Assembly (NCBI RefSeq): GCF_004362395.1
Contig: NZ_SNWE01000013.1
Span: forward strand, 1 to 64,000
Reading direction: 5' to 3'
DNA: 64,000 bases
Origin: Salegentibacter sp. 24
Lineage (GTDB): Bacteria; Bacteroidota; Bacteroidia; Flavobacteriales; Flavobacteriaceae
Part shown: one piece after another, positions 46,252 to 54,085 of the stretch
Numbering within the stretch: position 1 is the first letter of the stretch
Layout: every line of letters starts with the position of its first letter
Made by a program: the position numbers and the translations under genes
Notes under the pieces: model-generated
Database searches by the model: none
What the model saw: the letters and a program-made list of their open reading frames with translations, nothing else
What the model was told of the DNA's origin: nothing

Positions 46252-46347
46252 CTAAAACCACAATTTTCCATAATCTCACATCCAGAATGGTTAAAAAAGA
46301 GAAATTATACCACAAACAAATTGTATGCAGTTAAATACTGACCTCTA

Positions 46348-46355
46348 TTCTTTAA
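46348..46355. repeat. Right 8-bp target duplication of the outer IS
   Basis: TTCTTTAA, identical to 44063-44070. Its last bases form part of the downstream -7 box. Confidence 0.85.
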
Positions 46356-46360
46356 ATTTG
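46353..46360 (+). promoter_or_regulatory. -7 box of the O-methyltransferase promoter, separated from its -33 box
   Basis: TAAATTTG matches TAnnTTTG and ends 16 bp before the ATG at 46377. If the IS and one target copy are removed, TTG at 44047-44049 falls exactly 18 bp upstream of it, giving TTG-N18-TAAATTTG, a textbook Bacteroidota promoter. In the present arrangement the -33 position is IS end sequence, with no TTG. Confidence 0.6.
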
Positions 46361-46376
46361 ACAAAAATTAAAACCT

Positions 46377-47018
46377 ATGCATTTCTTGCCTGAAGCAATA
46401 GACCAGTATATTTTAGCTCATTCAGCTAAAGAACCCGAATTATTAGCAAAACTCAATCGGGAAACCAATCAGAAAATATTGCAACCCAGAATGCTCAGTG
46501 GAAACTACCAGGGCAGGATATTAAGCATAATTTCAAAAATAATAGCTCCAAAAAGTATTCTGGAGATCGGAACATACACCGGCTATTCTGCCTTATGCCT
46601 GGCAGAAGGTTTAGCGGCAAATGGAATGTTACATACCATTGATATTAACGAAGAATTATATGATTTTCAACAGAAATATTTTCAGGCTTCTGATTATAAA
46701 AATCAAATAAAACAATATACCGGAGATGCGCAAAAGATCATTCCAGAGATAAAAGAAAAATTCGATTTAGCCTTTATTGATGCCGATAAACCAAATTATC
46801 CAGCTTATATCAATTTAATCATCGGGAAAATGAACCCAGGTGGAGTTATCCTATCCGATAATGTATTGTGGAATGGAAAAGTAACAACACCGGTAGCATC
46901 CGATGATGAATCTACACAGGCACTTTTAAAGTACAACAGGATGCTTGTAGAAGATGAGCGCCTGGAAACGGTGATTTTACCAATTCGCGACGGATTAACA
47001 CTGACCCGGGTTAAATAA
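46377..47018 (+). CDS. SAM-dependent O-methyltransferase (COMT/CCoAOMT class)
   Basis: The 213-residue product shows the family motifs ILEIGTYTGYSALCLAEGL (SAM binding), GDAQKIIPEI and LAFIDADKPNYPAYINLI. GGVILSDNVLWNGKV supplies metal-binding Asp and Asn residues. Such enzymes methylate catechol-like hydroxyls with Mg2+ and SAM. The substrate is not known. The outer IS lies only about 30 bp upstream and has probably damaged or replaced its promoter. Confidence 0.92.
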   Translation: MHFLPEAIDQYILAHSAKEPELLAKLNRETNQKILQPRMLSGNYQGRILSIISKIIAPKSILEIGTYTGYSALCLAEGLAANGMLHTIDINEELYDFQQKYFQASDYKNQIKQYTGDAQKIIPEIKEKFDLAFIDADKPNYPAYINLIIGKMNPGGVILSDNVLWNGKVTTPVASDDESTQALLKYNRMLVEDERLETVILPIRDGLTLTRVK

Positions 47019-47568
47019 ATCGCTTTCCAGAGCGTTGGTAGAGGAAAAAGAAAATAATTGCGAAAATGATCCCCACGGCTGCGCCAACCAGTACATCGCC
47101 GGGATAGTGAACTCCCACATAAATTCGGCTCAACATAAACATCAGGGGCCAGATGAGCACCGCCCAGATCCACGGGTACTTTTCCTTTAATGAAAGTATT
47201 AAAAATAATGCGGCAGCAGAAGAAACTGCTGAATGTCCTGAGAAAAAGCTATAATTATCCGGGGTCTGTAGGATTCTAATAAAATCTGCGATTTCTGGCT
47301 GATTATTTGGTCTGAGCCTGAGAAAGAAATTCTTTACTAAATTGGTAAAACTATAGGTAGAAAGCGCTGTGGCAATTATAAATAAACTGGTAAAAAGTGC
47401 TTTTTTCCAGTGGAAGGCTATAAAATAAAGAATAAAAAAAGTAATGTAAAGCGGGATCCAGTTTTGGATGGTAGTTACGCTAATCCAGAAATTATCGTGG
47501 GCCTCAATACCCAGTCCATTGAGATAAACAAACAGCTCACGATCCCATTGTTTTAGCTGTTCTAACAT
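47011..47568 (-). CDS. PAP2-family membrane phosphatase
   Basis: The 185-residue product has about five to six membrane helices. The tripartite acid-phosphatase motif is complete: KNFFLRLRP (KxxxxxxRP), YSFFSGHSA (SGH) and SRIYVGVHYPGDVL (SRxxxxxHxxxD). It dephosphorylates lipid or isoprenoid phosphates at the outer face of the inner membrane, possibly undecaprenyl diphosphate. Its end overlaps the convergent O-methyltransferase by 8 bp. tatA lies 9 bp upstream on the same strand. Confidence 0.93.
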   Translation of the reverse strand: MLEQLKQWDRELFVYLNGLGIEAHDNFWISVTTIQNWIPLYITFFILYFIAFHWKKALFTSLFIIATALSTYSFTNLVKNFFLRLRPNNQPEIADFIRILQTPDNYSFFSGHSAVSSAAALFLILSLKEKYPWIWAVLIWPLMFMLSRIYVGVHYPGDVLVGAAVGIIFAIIFFFLYQRSGKRFI

Positions 47569-47577
47569 AAAAAATGA

Positions 47578-47859
47578 TTAAAATCTCCTTTTTACTGAAC
47601 CGGTAATCTCGTCAATATCCTCCTTCACTTTATCAATTTCGCCCTTTACATCCTTAGAAATATCAGTATTTATTCCCTGCTTATCGGCACTTTTCTGAAT
47701 TTCAGATTTAATATCGTTAGAGGCGTTACGAAGCATTTTCATTCCTTTACCCATTCCGCGGGCGATATCAGGAATCTTATCGGCACCAAAAACCATTACC
47801 AAAACAAACAGGATAAAGGCAATCTCGGCACCACTAATAAAAAGGGGTATGGTAGTCAT
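47578..47859 (-). CDS. tatA: Sec-independent protein translocase TatA/E
   Basis: The 93-residue product has a single N-terminal helix (ISGAEIAFILFVLVMVFGADKIP) and the hinge and amphipathic helix ARGMGKGMKMLRNASNDIKSEI. A charged tail follows. TatA oligomers form the pore for folded twin-arginine substrates. tatC is not in the window. It is cotranscribed with the PAP2 gene. Confidence 0.92.
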   Translation of the reverse strand: MTTIPLFISGAEIAFILFVLVMVFGADKIPDIARGMGKGMKMLRNASNDIKSEIQKSADKQGINTDISKDVKGEIDKVKEDIDEITGSVKRRF

Positions 47860-47891
47860 AGCATAGCAAATATAGCCACAAATTTAAGCAT

Positions 47892-47922
47892 AAAAAAAGC
47901 CGACTCGTTAAAGTCGGCTTAA
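47892..47922 (-). terminator. Terminator of the six-gene M1 peptidase unit
   Basis: GCCGACT and AGTCGGC pair around a 6-nt loop. On the minus strand a T-run follows. It lies just after the M1 peptidase stop at 47929. Confidence 0.85.
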
Positions 47923-47928
47923 AATATT

Positions 47929-50235
47929 TTAATTTCCAAGACTTTCTTTGAATTCTTCAAATTTACTGGTGGTCTCTTCTTTTGGCCAGGTGTTGTTGCT
48001 AACATCAACATCGGCTGTTTCAAGATGGGGATCTACAACCATTTTGGTTATTTCCTTACTGGTAGCTAATGATTTTGTAACCACCTCATCGTTCATTCTC
48101 CATAGCTGTGCAGGGTACCTTTTCATCTCGGTAGAACCATCAGCATAGGTTAACTGAACCAGCAATGGCATTGGGATTCCTCCTGGTTTCTCAAAAGTAA
48201 CCTGATAGAAATACTTAGGATTTTTTAGTTCTGCTCTTTCCTGCTCAGAAAAATTATCCATTACATATTCATTTAGAGTTGGAGAATTTTCTAATACAGA
48301 TTTTCCTTTTAAGCTTGGGTCAAAATCCTCACTATCTTCGGCTACTACATAAATAACATCAATCTCCTGGGGATCTGCCCCGTAACGTTCAAGAAATTCC
48401 TTTCCTTCTTTGGTAGCCTTATCGGTAATATAAAGCTCCTTAACTTCTCTGATTCCCATATCTACATTATCGGTAGTATAGAACCAGCTTCTCCAATACC
48501 AGTCTAAATCTACCGCTGAAGCATCTTCCATTGTTCTGAAGAAATCTTCAGGGGTTGGGTGCTTAAACATCCAACGTTTCGCATAGGTCGCATAGGCATA
48601 ATCAAAAAGTTCTTTCCCCATTACCGTCTCACGCAAAATATTCAGTGCGGTAGCCGGCTTACCATAAGCATTATTACCCAGTTGGTATACATTCTCGGGG
48701 TTGGCCATAATCGGTGCAATATAATCCTGGTTCCCTTTCATATAAGGAACAATTTTAGCAGGGATCCCTCTTCGGGAAGGATATTGCTCCAGGGGAGCAA
48801 TAGCTTCCGGATATTTTTCTCCGAATTCCTGTTCGGCAATATATTGACTAAAAGTATTTAGACCTTCGTCCATCCAGCCGTACTGGCGTTCATCACTGTT
48901 AACGATCATCGGGAAAAAGTTGTGGCCTACTTCGTGTATGATCACACTTATCATTCCGAATTTAACCCTATCGGAATACGTGCCGTCTTCATCGGGACGA
49001 CCGTAATTCCAACATATCATAGGATATTCCATCCCCTGGCTTCTAGCGTGAACTGAAACCGCTTTATGATAGGGGTATTGAAAGGTTTTTTCAGAATAGG
49101 ATTTCAAGGTGCTGGCCACTGCTCTTGTAGACCATTTTTCCCATAAGGGATTACCTTCTTTTGGATATAATGAAACCGCCATAACATCTTTTCCCATCAC
49201 ATCGGTAGCCATCATATCAAGAATAAATTTTCTTGAAGTAGAAAATCCAAAATCCCTTACCATTTCGGCTTTATATTTCCAGGTCTTGGTTTTGTTGGAA
49301 AAGGATTTCTCCGCTTTTTCAGCTTCTTCCTGGGTTCTAACTACCACCGGTTTGTCGAATGATTTTTTTGCTTTTTCATACCGGTTCATCATCTCTTCAG
49401 TATAAACCTCTTCCCGGTTTTGAAGTTTTCCGGTAGCCTCCATAATATGGTCTGCAGGAACAGTAATATTTACCTCGTAGTCTCCAAAGGGAAGCGCAAA
49501 TTCTCCACTGCCCCAGAACTGCATATTTTGCCAGCCTTCAACATCATTATAAACCGCCATTCTTGGAAAGAATTGCGCTATAACATAGGCATTATTGCCA
49601 TCTTCCGGGAAATGTTCATAACCACTTCTTCCGCTATAAACTATATAATCGTTGATATTATACCACCATTTGATATCAAATTCGAAAGATTCCCCGGGCT
49701 GTAAAGGCTCTTCCAGATCAATTCTTAGCATCGTTTGATTTATGGTATAATCCAAATCCTGGTCATCGTGGGTTAATTCCACTATATTGAAGCCTCCATC
49801 AAAAGGCTTCTGCAAATGATCTTCAACAAAGCGTCGGGGAGTAGCTACAGGATTCATACCGCTAGGGTTACGCTCTGCACTTGGAGACTCTTTTTTTCTT
49901 ACATTCTGGTCTAACTGCACCCATAAATATTCTAACTCGTCTGGAGAGTTATTATGATAAGTTACCTCAGCTTCTCCATCTAAACGCGTATTCTTATCGT
50001 CCAGAACGATATCCATTTTATAGTCAGCCTGGTTTTGATAGTAGGCTTCTCCAGGAGCTCCAGCACCGGTGCGGTATTGGTTGGGTGTTGCAAAAGTTTG
50101 GTAAAGCTGTTTAAATTTATTATTATTTTCGTGACCTTCTTGTTTTGGTTGCTGGTCGGCCTCAGCTTCCTGGGCCTGAACACCTCCTACAAAAAGCATC
50201 ACTAAAGCGAAACTTAAGAGTCTTAATTGGTTCAT
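47929..50235 (-). CDS. M1-family metallopeptidase, secreted
   Basis: The 768-residue product has a signal peptide (LRLLSFALVMLFVGGVQAQ). A beta-rich N-terminal domain follows, then the gluzincin centre HEVGH at 434-438 with the third ligand Glu457 in WMDEGLNTF, exact M1 spacing. The GAMEN-like exopeptidase motif appears only as GMEYPMICW, so specificity may differ from classical aminopeptidases. It acts in the periplasm or outside. It is the last gene of a unit with DUF6702 and four paralogous secreted proteins. Confidence 0.94.
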   Translation of the reverse strand: MNQLRLLSFALVMLFVGGVQAQEAEADQQPKQEGHENNNKFKQLYQTFATPNQYRTGAGAPGEAYYQNQADYKMDIVLDDKNTRLDGEAEVTYHNNSPDELEYLWVQLDQNVRKKESPSAERNPSGMNPVATPRRFVEDHLQKPFDGGFNIVELTHDDQDLDYTINQTMLRIDLEEPLQPGESFEFDIKWWYNINDYIVYSGRSGYEHFPEDGNNAYVIAQFFPRMAVYNDVEGWQNMQFWGSGEFALPFGDYEVNITVPADHIMEATGKLQNREEVYTEEMMNRYEKAKKSFDKPVVVRTQEEAEKAEKSFSNKTKTWKYKAEMVRDFGFSTSRKFILDMMATDVMGKDVMAVSLYPKEGNPLWEKWSTRAVASTLKSYSEKTFQYPYHKAVSVHARSQGMEYPMICWNYGRPDEDGTYSDRVKFGMISVIIHEVGHNFFPMIVNSDERQYGWMDEGLNTFSQYIAEQEFGEKYPEAIAPLEQYPSRRGIPAKIVPYMKGNQDYIAPIMANPENVYQLGNNAYGKPATALNILRETVMGKELFDYAYATYAKRWMFKHPTPEDFFRTMEDASAVDLDWYWRSWFYTTDNVDMGIREVKELYITDKATKEGKEFLERYGADPQEIDVIYVVAEDSEDFDPSLKGKSVLENSPTLNEYVMDNFSEQERAELKNPKYFYQVTFEKPGGIPMPLLVQLTYADGSTEMKRYPAQLWRMNDEVVTKSLATSKEITKMVVDPHLETADVDVSNNTWPKEETTSKFEEFKESLGN

Positions 50236-50298
50236 TTATTATGTTTTAATTTAAAGATTGCTAAAAATAAATATTTTTCTCAGGATTTCTAATATAAT

Positions 50299-50802
50299 TT
50301 AGGGAAAAGTAAGTTTTTCTGTCTCCTGTTGTCGCATCAGAAGTAGACTTTTTGTCTTGTCATCTACCTTTACATGGACTACATTTTTTTGATCATCAAA
50401 AAGATCGGTCAAAATCTCGTTGGTGACTTCGATTTGATTAAATGGTGCTACGTTTTCAACCTCGATATAAAGCACCAGCTGGTCGGCCTCGTATTGCTTT
50501 CCTAAATAATTTAATTCCAGGTTTTGCCCGGGGATTTTCAACCTTAGTTTTTGTTCGAGATATTTGGCAATATTTTCTCTAATTTCTCCTTCTTCCGCTT
50601 CCTGGGATAATTGAAGGTCTAAACCATATCGCTGGTTTAAAACATTTTGAAAATCATCTATAAAAACACGGGTAATAATTTGCAGGCTTTGCTCCTCTTT
50701 GTTGTATTCAATTTCCGTAACACTTAAATAAAATTCGTGGGCACCGGATTTGAATGCCGTGAGCAAAAAAAAGCTGGCCAGGATTAAACTTATTTTTCTC
50801 AT
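50299..50802 (-). CDS. Secreted DUF6702-family protein
   Basis: The start at ATG 50802 (MRKISLILASFFLLTAFKSGAHEFYLS) gives 167 residues; one further codon upstream is TTG. A signal peptide is followed by HEFYLSVTEIEYN, LQIITRVFIDDFQNVLNQRYG and a beta-rich remainder. The family is named from recollection of the gene regularly found upstream of this M1 peptidase in flavobacteria. Its function is unknown; it may be a periplasmic partner of the peptidase (inference). Confidence 0.78.
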   Translation of the reverse strand: MRKISLILASFFLLTAFKSGAHEFYLSVTEIEYNKEEQSLQIITRVFIDDFQNVLNQRYGLDLQLSQEAEEGEIRENIAKYLEQKLRLKIPGQNLELNYLGKQYEADQLVLYIEVENVAPFNQIEVTNEILTDLFDDQKNVVHVKVDDKTKSLLLMRQQETEKLTFP

Positions 50803-50831
50803 CAATGTTTTTTTGGTAGTTATAACAAATA

Positions 50832-51632
50832 TTAATCCAAAGAAATAAATGTTTTAAATTCACTCGATTTAGAGCGGAAAAACTCGTGTAATTCCAATGG
50901 ATTTTCCAGCAGCATTTGCAACTGGTAATTTTCAGCACAATAGTACACAAAATTCCTTACCTGATTTTTCGGTATTTTGAAAACTTCGATGAAGATATTC
51001 TCTGAAACTATATAAATAGCTTTATCAACTGTAAAGCTTAAATCGGCATGCTCCTGTCTTTGTTTGAGTCGATCTAAACTACCGTTGATCTCGTTCATTA
51101 TTGGAACTAAAGGAATCCTTCCTGTCAATACCCCAAGCAGACTTAATTTACTGCCCCCAGGGCCTGTTGTGGCAGTGAAAGTTTGTCTTTCCAGTTGTGT
51201 AGGAGGCGGTTTTCTCGCCATAGGCGCATTTAAACTGAATTTATTAAAAGTTTTAATTCCTGAAATATCCCTAGCCAGGTTTCCCGAGAGATTATGAAGC
51301 TTTACTTCATCCAATTCGGTAAGGTCTTCAGTCAATTTAATAGTGAAATTTCCCGGGTTGAGGTTTTCCCTTGTTACTTTAAAAGTAACTTTCTTATACT
51401 GAACCGAAGAAAACAACAAAACATCCCCAATATTTACTTCCACCGAAAAAGCCCCAGAAAGCTCACTTAAATTACCTTTCTCCTGAGTGAGATTGATAAT
51501 ATGTACAGGAGAAGTTAAAGGTTTTTTAGTCATAAGATTTCCCGACAGCACTGTTGGTTCCTGCGAGAATGCAACGCAATTAAAGAGCATTAATAATAGA
51601 GTATAGAAAGAATTAGTCTTTGGTAAACTCAT
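50832..51632 (-). CDS. Secreted carboxypeptidase-regulatory-like protein, paralog 4
   Basis: The 266-residue product has a signal peptide and a CarboxypepD_reg-like beta-sandwich: SPVHIINLTQEKGNLSELSGAFSVEV, DVLLFSSVQYKK. The paralog signature is LTELDEVKLHNLSGNLARDI. A Pro/Gly-rich middle and a C-terminal helical motif VRNFVYYCAENYQLQMLL, ELHEFFRSKSSEFKTF follow. It is the last of four tandem homologues, 26 bp before the DUF6702 gene. The role is unknown. Confidence 0.8.
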   Translation of the reverse strand: MSLPKTNSFYTLLLMLFNCVAFSQEPTVLSGNLMTKKPLTSPVHIINLTQEKGNLSELSGAFSVEVNIGDVLLFSSVQYKKVTFKVTRENLNPGNFTIKLTEDLTELDEVKLHNLSGNLARDISGIKTFNKFSLNAPMARKPPPTQLERQTFTATTGPGGSKLSLLGVLTGRIPLVPIMNEINGSLDRLKQRQEHADLSFTVDKAIYIVSENIFIEVFKIPKNQVRNFVYYCAENYQLQMLLENPLELHEFFRSKSSEFKTFISLD

Positions 51633-52359
51633 TATATGGGGTGATTGTTTCTTTGAGGAATTCTATGATCATCAAAGGTGCTTCTTTACTAACTATTTCT
51701 TTGAAAATCGGTTTTTGGGCACAGTAATAAAGGAAGTCCATTATTTTACTTTCATCTAAAGCAAGGGTTTCTCTATAGAACTCATCAGGCAACATATCTC
51801 TAACCTTATAAACCAGATTGCTCCTCTTATTGTTTTCTATTGCCTTTTTAAGCATTTTATTTTCCCCGGATATGATACCGTAAATTACTCCTACAGGATC
51901 GTTAGGGTTGGTCACGGCTACCAACTTTCGCTCTTCAATACTCAGAGGCTTTTTATCAGAAAGAGGAAAACCTAAGGCCCTTGGATCATAAGTTTCTATA
52001 CCTTCAATATCTTTAGCTAGATTGCCACTAAACCGATGCAGTCTAACTTCATCTAGTTCAGTTAAATTCTTATGTAAGGCTATTTCTAAAAATCCAGCGG
52101 TTAAAATTTCAGAAGTGATGATTATTTCTTTCTTCTCAAACTCAACGGAAGAAAATAACAGCAGATCATTTTTCTTAACCTCAATTTCAAATTCTCCACT
52201 GGCTTGTGTTAGGGTCCCTTTTTCAGCTGTAATATTTATAATATGCACCGGGGCATCAATAGAATCGACAAGAATTTTTCCTTTGATTCCTGCGCGTTGC
52301 TGCGAAAATAAAGGAGTTATAAAAATCAGCAGGAGAAGAAAAAGAACGTTTCTTTTCAT
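51613..52359 (-). CDS. Secreted carboxypeptidase-regulatory-like protein, paralog 3
   Basis: The 248-residue product has a signal peptide (KRNVLFLLLLIFITPLFSQ). APVHIINITAEKGTLTQASGEFEIEV and LLLFSSVEFEKKEI match its neighbours. The signature is LTELDEVRLHRFSGNLAKDIEGI. It ends with the shared helical motif IMDFLYYCAQKPIFKEIV, MIIEFLKETITPYNEF. It overlaps the next gene by 20 bp and the preceding one by 4 bp, which indicates one message. Confidence 0.8.
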   Translation of the reverse strand: MKRNVLFLLLLIFITPLFSQQRAGIKGKILVDSIDAPVHIINITAEKGTLTQASGEFEIEVKKNDLLLFSSVEFEKKEIIITSEILTAGFLEIALHKNLTELDEVRLHRFSGNLAKDIEGIETYDPRALGFPLSDKKPLSIEERKLVAVTNPNDPVGVIYGIISGENKMLKKAIENNKRSNLVYKVRDMLPDEFYRETLALDESKIMDFLYYCAQKPIFKEIVSKEAPLMIIEFLKETITPYNEFTKD

Positions 52360-53123
52360 TTATTTTCAATAAAGTCAAGATATTCCCTGCTTTTCTTTTC
52401 TAAATATACGATCAGCTCTAAAGACCTGTCCTTCTCAAGTAATCGCTTCTGAAATCCATTTTCAAAAATATAAGAAAGGAAATTCCAAATATGACTGGAA
52501 TCGATATTTAAATGATTGGTGAAGAAATAATCATCGAATTTATTACGCAGCCTGTTAACAACTTGCTCTTCGGCTCTGACCGGGGTATCAGTCTTGCCTA
52601 ATGTACCGAAATTAGGCTTACCGGCAATAAGTCCCACCAGACCCAAAATATTACCACCTGTGGGCGCCTGGGTTTGACTTGCATTAAAGGCAGCATTGGG
52701 GGTGCCTGGGGAGGTGGTATATCCCGTGGGGGGCACACTTATAACCGGCATATCCACCACCTTAATTGTTGCGATATCCGCTCCGAGGTTACCGCTAAGA
52801 TTATGAACTCTAACCTGTTCCAGCTCTGTAAGTGCCGGCTGCAGCTTTATCCTCAAGAATTTATCTCCAAGCATTTTTTCGGTAACTTCTATTTCCTTGC
52901 GTTGAAACTGAACCGAAGATATTAACAGCCGATCACTGGCAGTAACTTCAATCTTGAAATTCCCGGCCTTGTCACTCACGCTCCCTTTTTCCTGGCTAAG
53001 GTTAATAATGTGAACGGGAGCCTCTATACTGTCGGCTTCAATTATACCGGTTAATATTTGTTTTTCCTGAGCATTTACAATAAATGAAAAGCAAAGCAGA
53101 AAGGCGAATAAAAAATATTTCAT
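52356..53123 (-). CDS. Secreted carboxypeptidase-regulatory-like protein, paralog 2
   Basis: The 255-residue product has a signal peptide (KYFLFAFLLCFSFIVNAQ). The beta-sandwich is APVHIINLSQEKGSVSDKAG, RLLISSVQFQRKEI. The signature LTELEQVRVHNLSGNLGADI precedes a Pro/Gly/Thr-rich spacer (VPPTGYTTSPGTPNAAF). The end is IWNFLSYIFENGFQKRLLE, LELIVYLEKKSREYLDF. The spacer is the most variable region among the paralogs, suggesting a flexible or surface part. Confidence 0.8.
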   Translation of the reverse strand: MKYFLFAFLLCFSFIVNAQEKQILTGIIEADSIEAPVHIINLSQEKGSVSDKAGNFKIEVTASDRLLISSVQFQRKEIEVTEKMLGDKFLRIKLQPALTELEQVRVHNLSGNLGADIATIKVVDMPVISVPPTGYTTSPGTPNAAFNASQTQAPTGGNILGLVGLIAGKPNFGTLGKTDTPVRAEEQVVNRLRNKFDDYFFTNHLNIDSSHIWNFLSYIFENGFQKRLLEKDRSLELIVYLEKKSREYLDFIENK

Positions 53124-53146
53124 GGAATTATAATGGTTAACAGGAA

Positions 53147-53944
53147 CTATTCCCTGGTATTAAAGGCTTTGTATTCTTTACTTTTTTCGATCAAAAACTC
53201 GATAAGGTTTAATTCTCTTCCATCTTCCAACAAGTCTTTATCCAACCCGTGATCGGTAACATAATAAATAAAATCGTCGATGTTATCTCTTTCTATATTG
53301 AGGTTGACCCTAAAAAATTCATCATCATATAAGGCACGTAACTTCTCATCAAGCTCTTGTTTGGTGAAAGGATTATTCTCGACCTCAGCACCCACAAGTA
53401 ATTTAAAAATATTCACGAAATTAAGTCCGTTAACCAGTCTGGTATTACTAGCGGCCAGGGCCGCGTTCCTTCCAGGACCCATTAAAGAATCAGGTTGCAT
53501 TCTAATATTCATCGCATCTAATTCGGCTGCCGAATACCTGGGAACTTCAGGATCCGCAATCGGAATTCTAGCTACGTCTACCCTTATATCACCGGAAAGA
53601 TCATTATCAGAAAGAAGTACTTCTGGCAATTCGGTAACGGTTTCCGTAAGAAAAACATTCATTTCCCCGGAGTTTATAACCCCCTCATCCACCACCACGC
53701 TAAAATTCTCGAACTGCAAGGCCGAAAACACCACGGTATCCTTTAGTGCTACACGAAGTTTGAATTCTCCATCTGAATTAGCAATAGTACCGCTAGCTGT
53801 ATTTTGATTAAATATAGTCATGCCTTCGGATGAGTCATTTTCAGGAACAATAATTTTCCCGTTAACCATCATCCTTTCTTTTTCCTGGGCTAATAAAATA
53901 CTACTAAATAAAAGTAATGCAATATATAATGTATTTTTTATCAT
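53147..53944 (-). CDS. Secreted carboxypeptidase-regulatory-like protein, paralog 1
   Basis: The 265-residue product has a signal peptide (KNTLYIALLLFSSILLAQ). The sandwich is EGMTIFNQNTASGTIANSDG, VVFSALQFENFSVVV. The signature is diverged: VTELPEVLLSDNDLSGDIRVD. The C-terminal motif IDDFIYYVTDHGLDKDLLE, NLIEFLIEKSKEYKAF is best conserved here. It is first in the six-gene unit, so the unit promoter should lie in 53945-54085, a region shared with divergent pepE. Confidence 0.8.
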   Translation of the reverse strand: MIKNTLYIALLLFSSILLAQEKERMMVNGKIIVPENDSSEGMTIFNQNTASGTIANSDGEFKLRVALKDTVVFSALQFENFSVVVDEGVINSGEMNVFLTETVTELPEVLLSDNDLSGDIRVDVARIPIADPEVPRYSAAELDAMNIRMQPDSLMGPGRNAALAASNTRLVNGLNFVNIFKLLVGAEVENNPFTKQELDEKLRALYDDEFFRVNLNIERDNIDDFIYYVTDHGLDKDLLEDGRELNLIEFLIEKSKEYKAFNTRE

Positions 53945-54085
53945 AGTTAAGATCTTTGCTACTATTAAAGTAACAATTCTTACTTCTTATATTTAGTAAA
54001 GCAGCTTGTAAACTTTTGTTAAAACCCCTATTTAGACTAATTTTAAGGCAAGAAATCTTATACTCACCTCAGAAAAACACGATCA

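Larger units (their letters stand above)
44124..46334 (+). pseudogene. IS1595-family transposase, split by the nested IS
   Basis: The intact gene is recovered by joining 44124-44934 to 46252-46334: 297 residues in one frame, ending KLYHKQIVCS. The N-terminal zinc ribbon has CIKCGHKK and CNICSHQE. The DDE-type core has MDGDVHVDEFVVGG and TTDKWRGYR, then the C-terminal DVNINRYFDEFCFRINRSQ. The insertion removes the last 27 residues and replaces them with five (ILVMR, stop at 44951). All catalytic motifs lie before the break, so residual activity cannot be excluded. Confidence 0.9.
44071..46347 (+). mobile_element. IS1595-family insertion sequence, interrupted by a nested IS4-type element
   Basis: Terminal inverted repeats begin TAGAGGTCA at 44071 and, on the other strand, TAGAGGTCA at 46347; 19 of the first 23 positions match. 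Exact 8-bp direct repeats (TTCTTTAA) flank it. Without the nested element and its duplication the IS would be 960 bp. It carries one transposase gene, whose stop codon falls inside the right inverted repeat. It lies between kynU and the O-methyltransferase gene. Confidence 0.92.
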
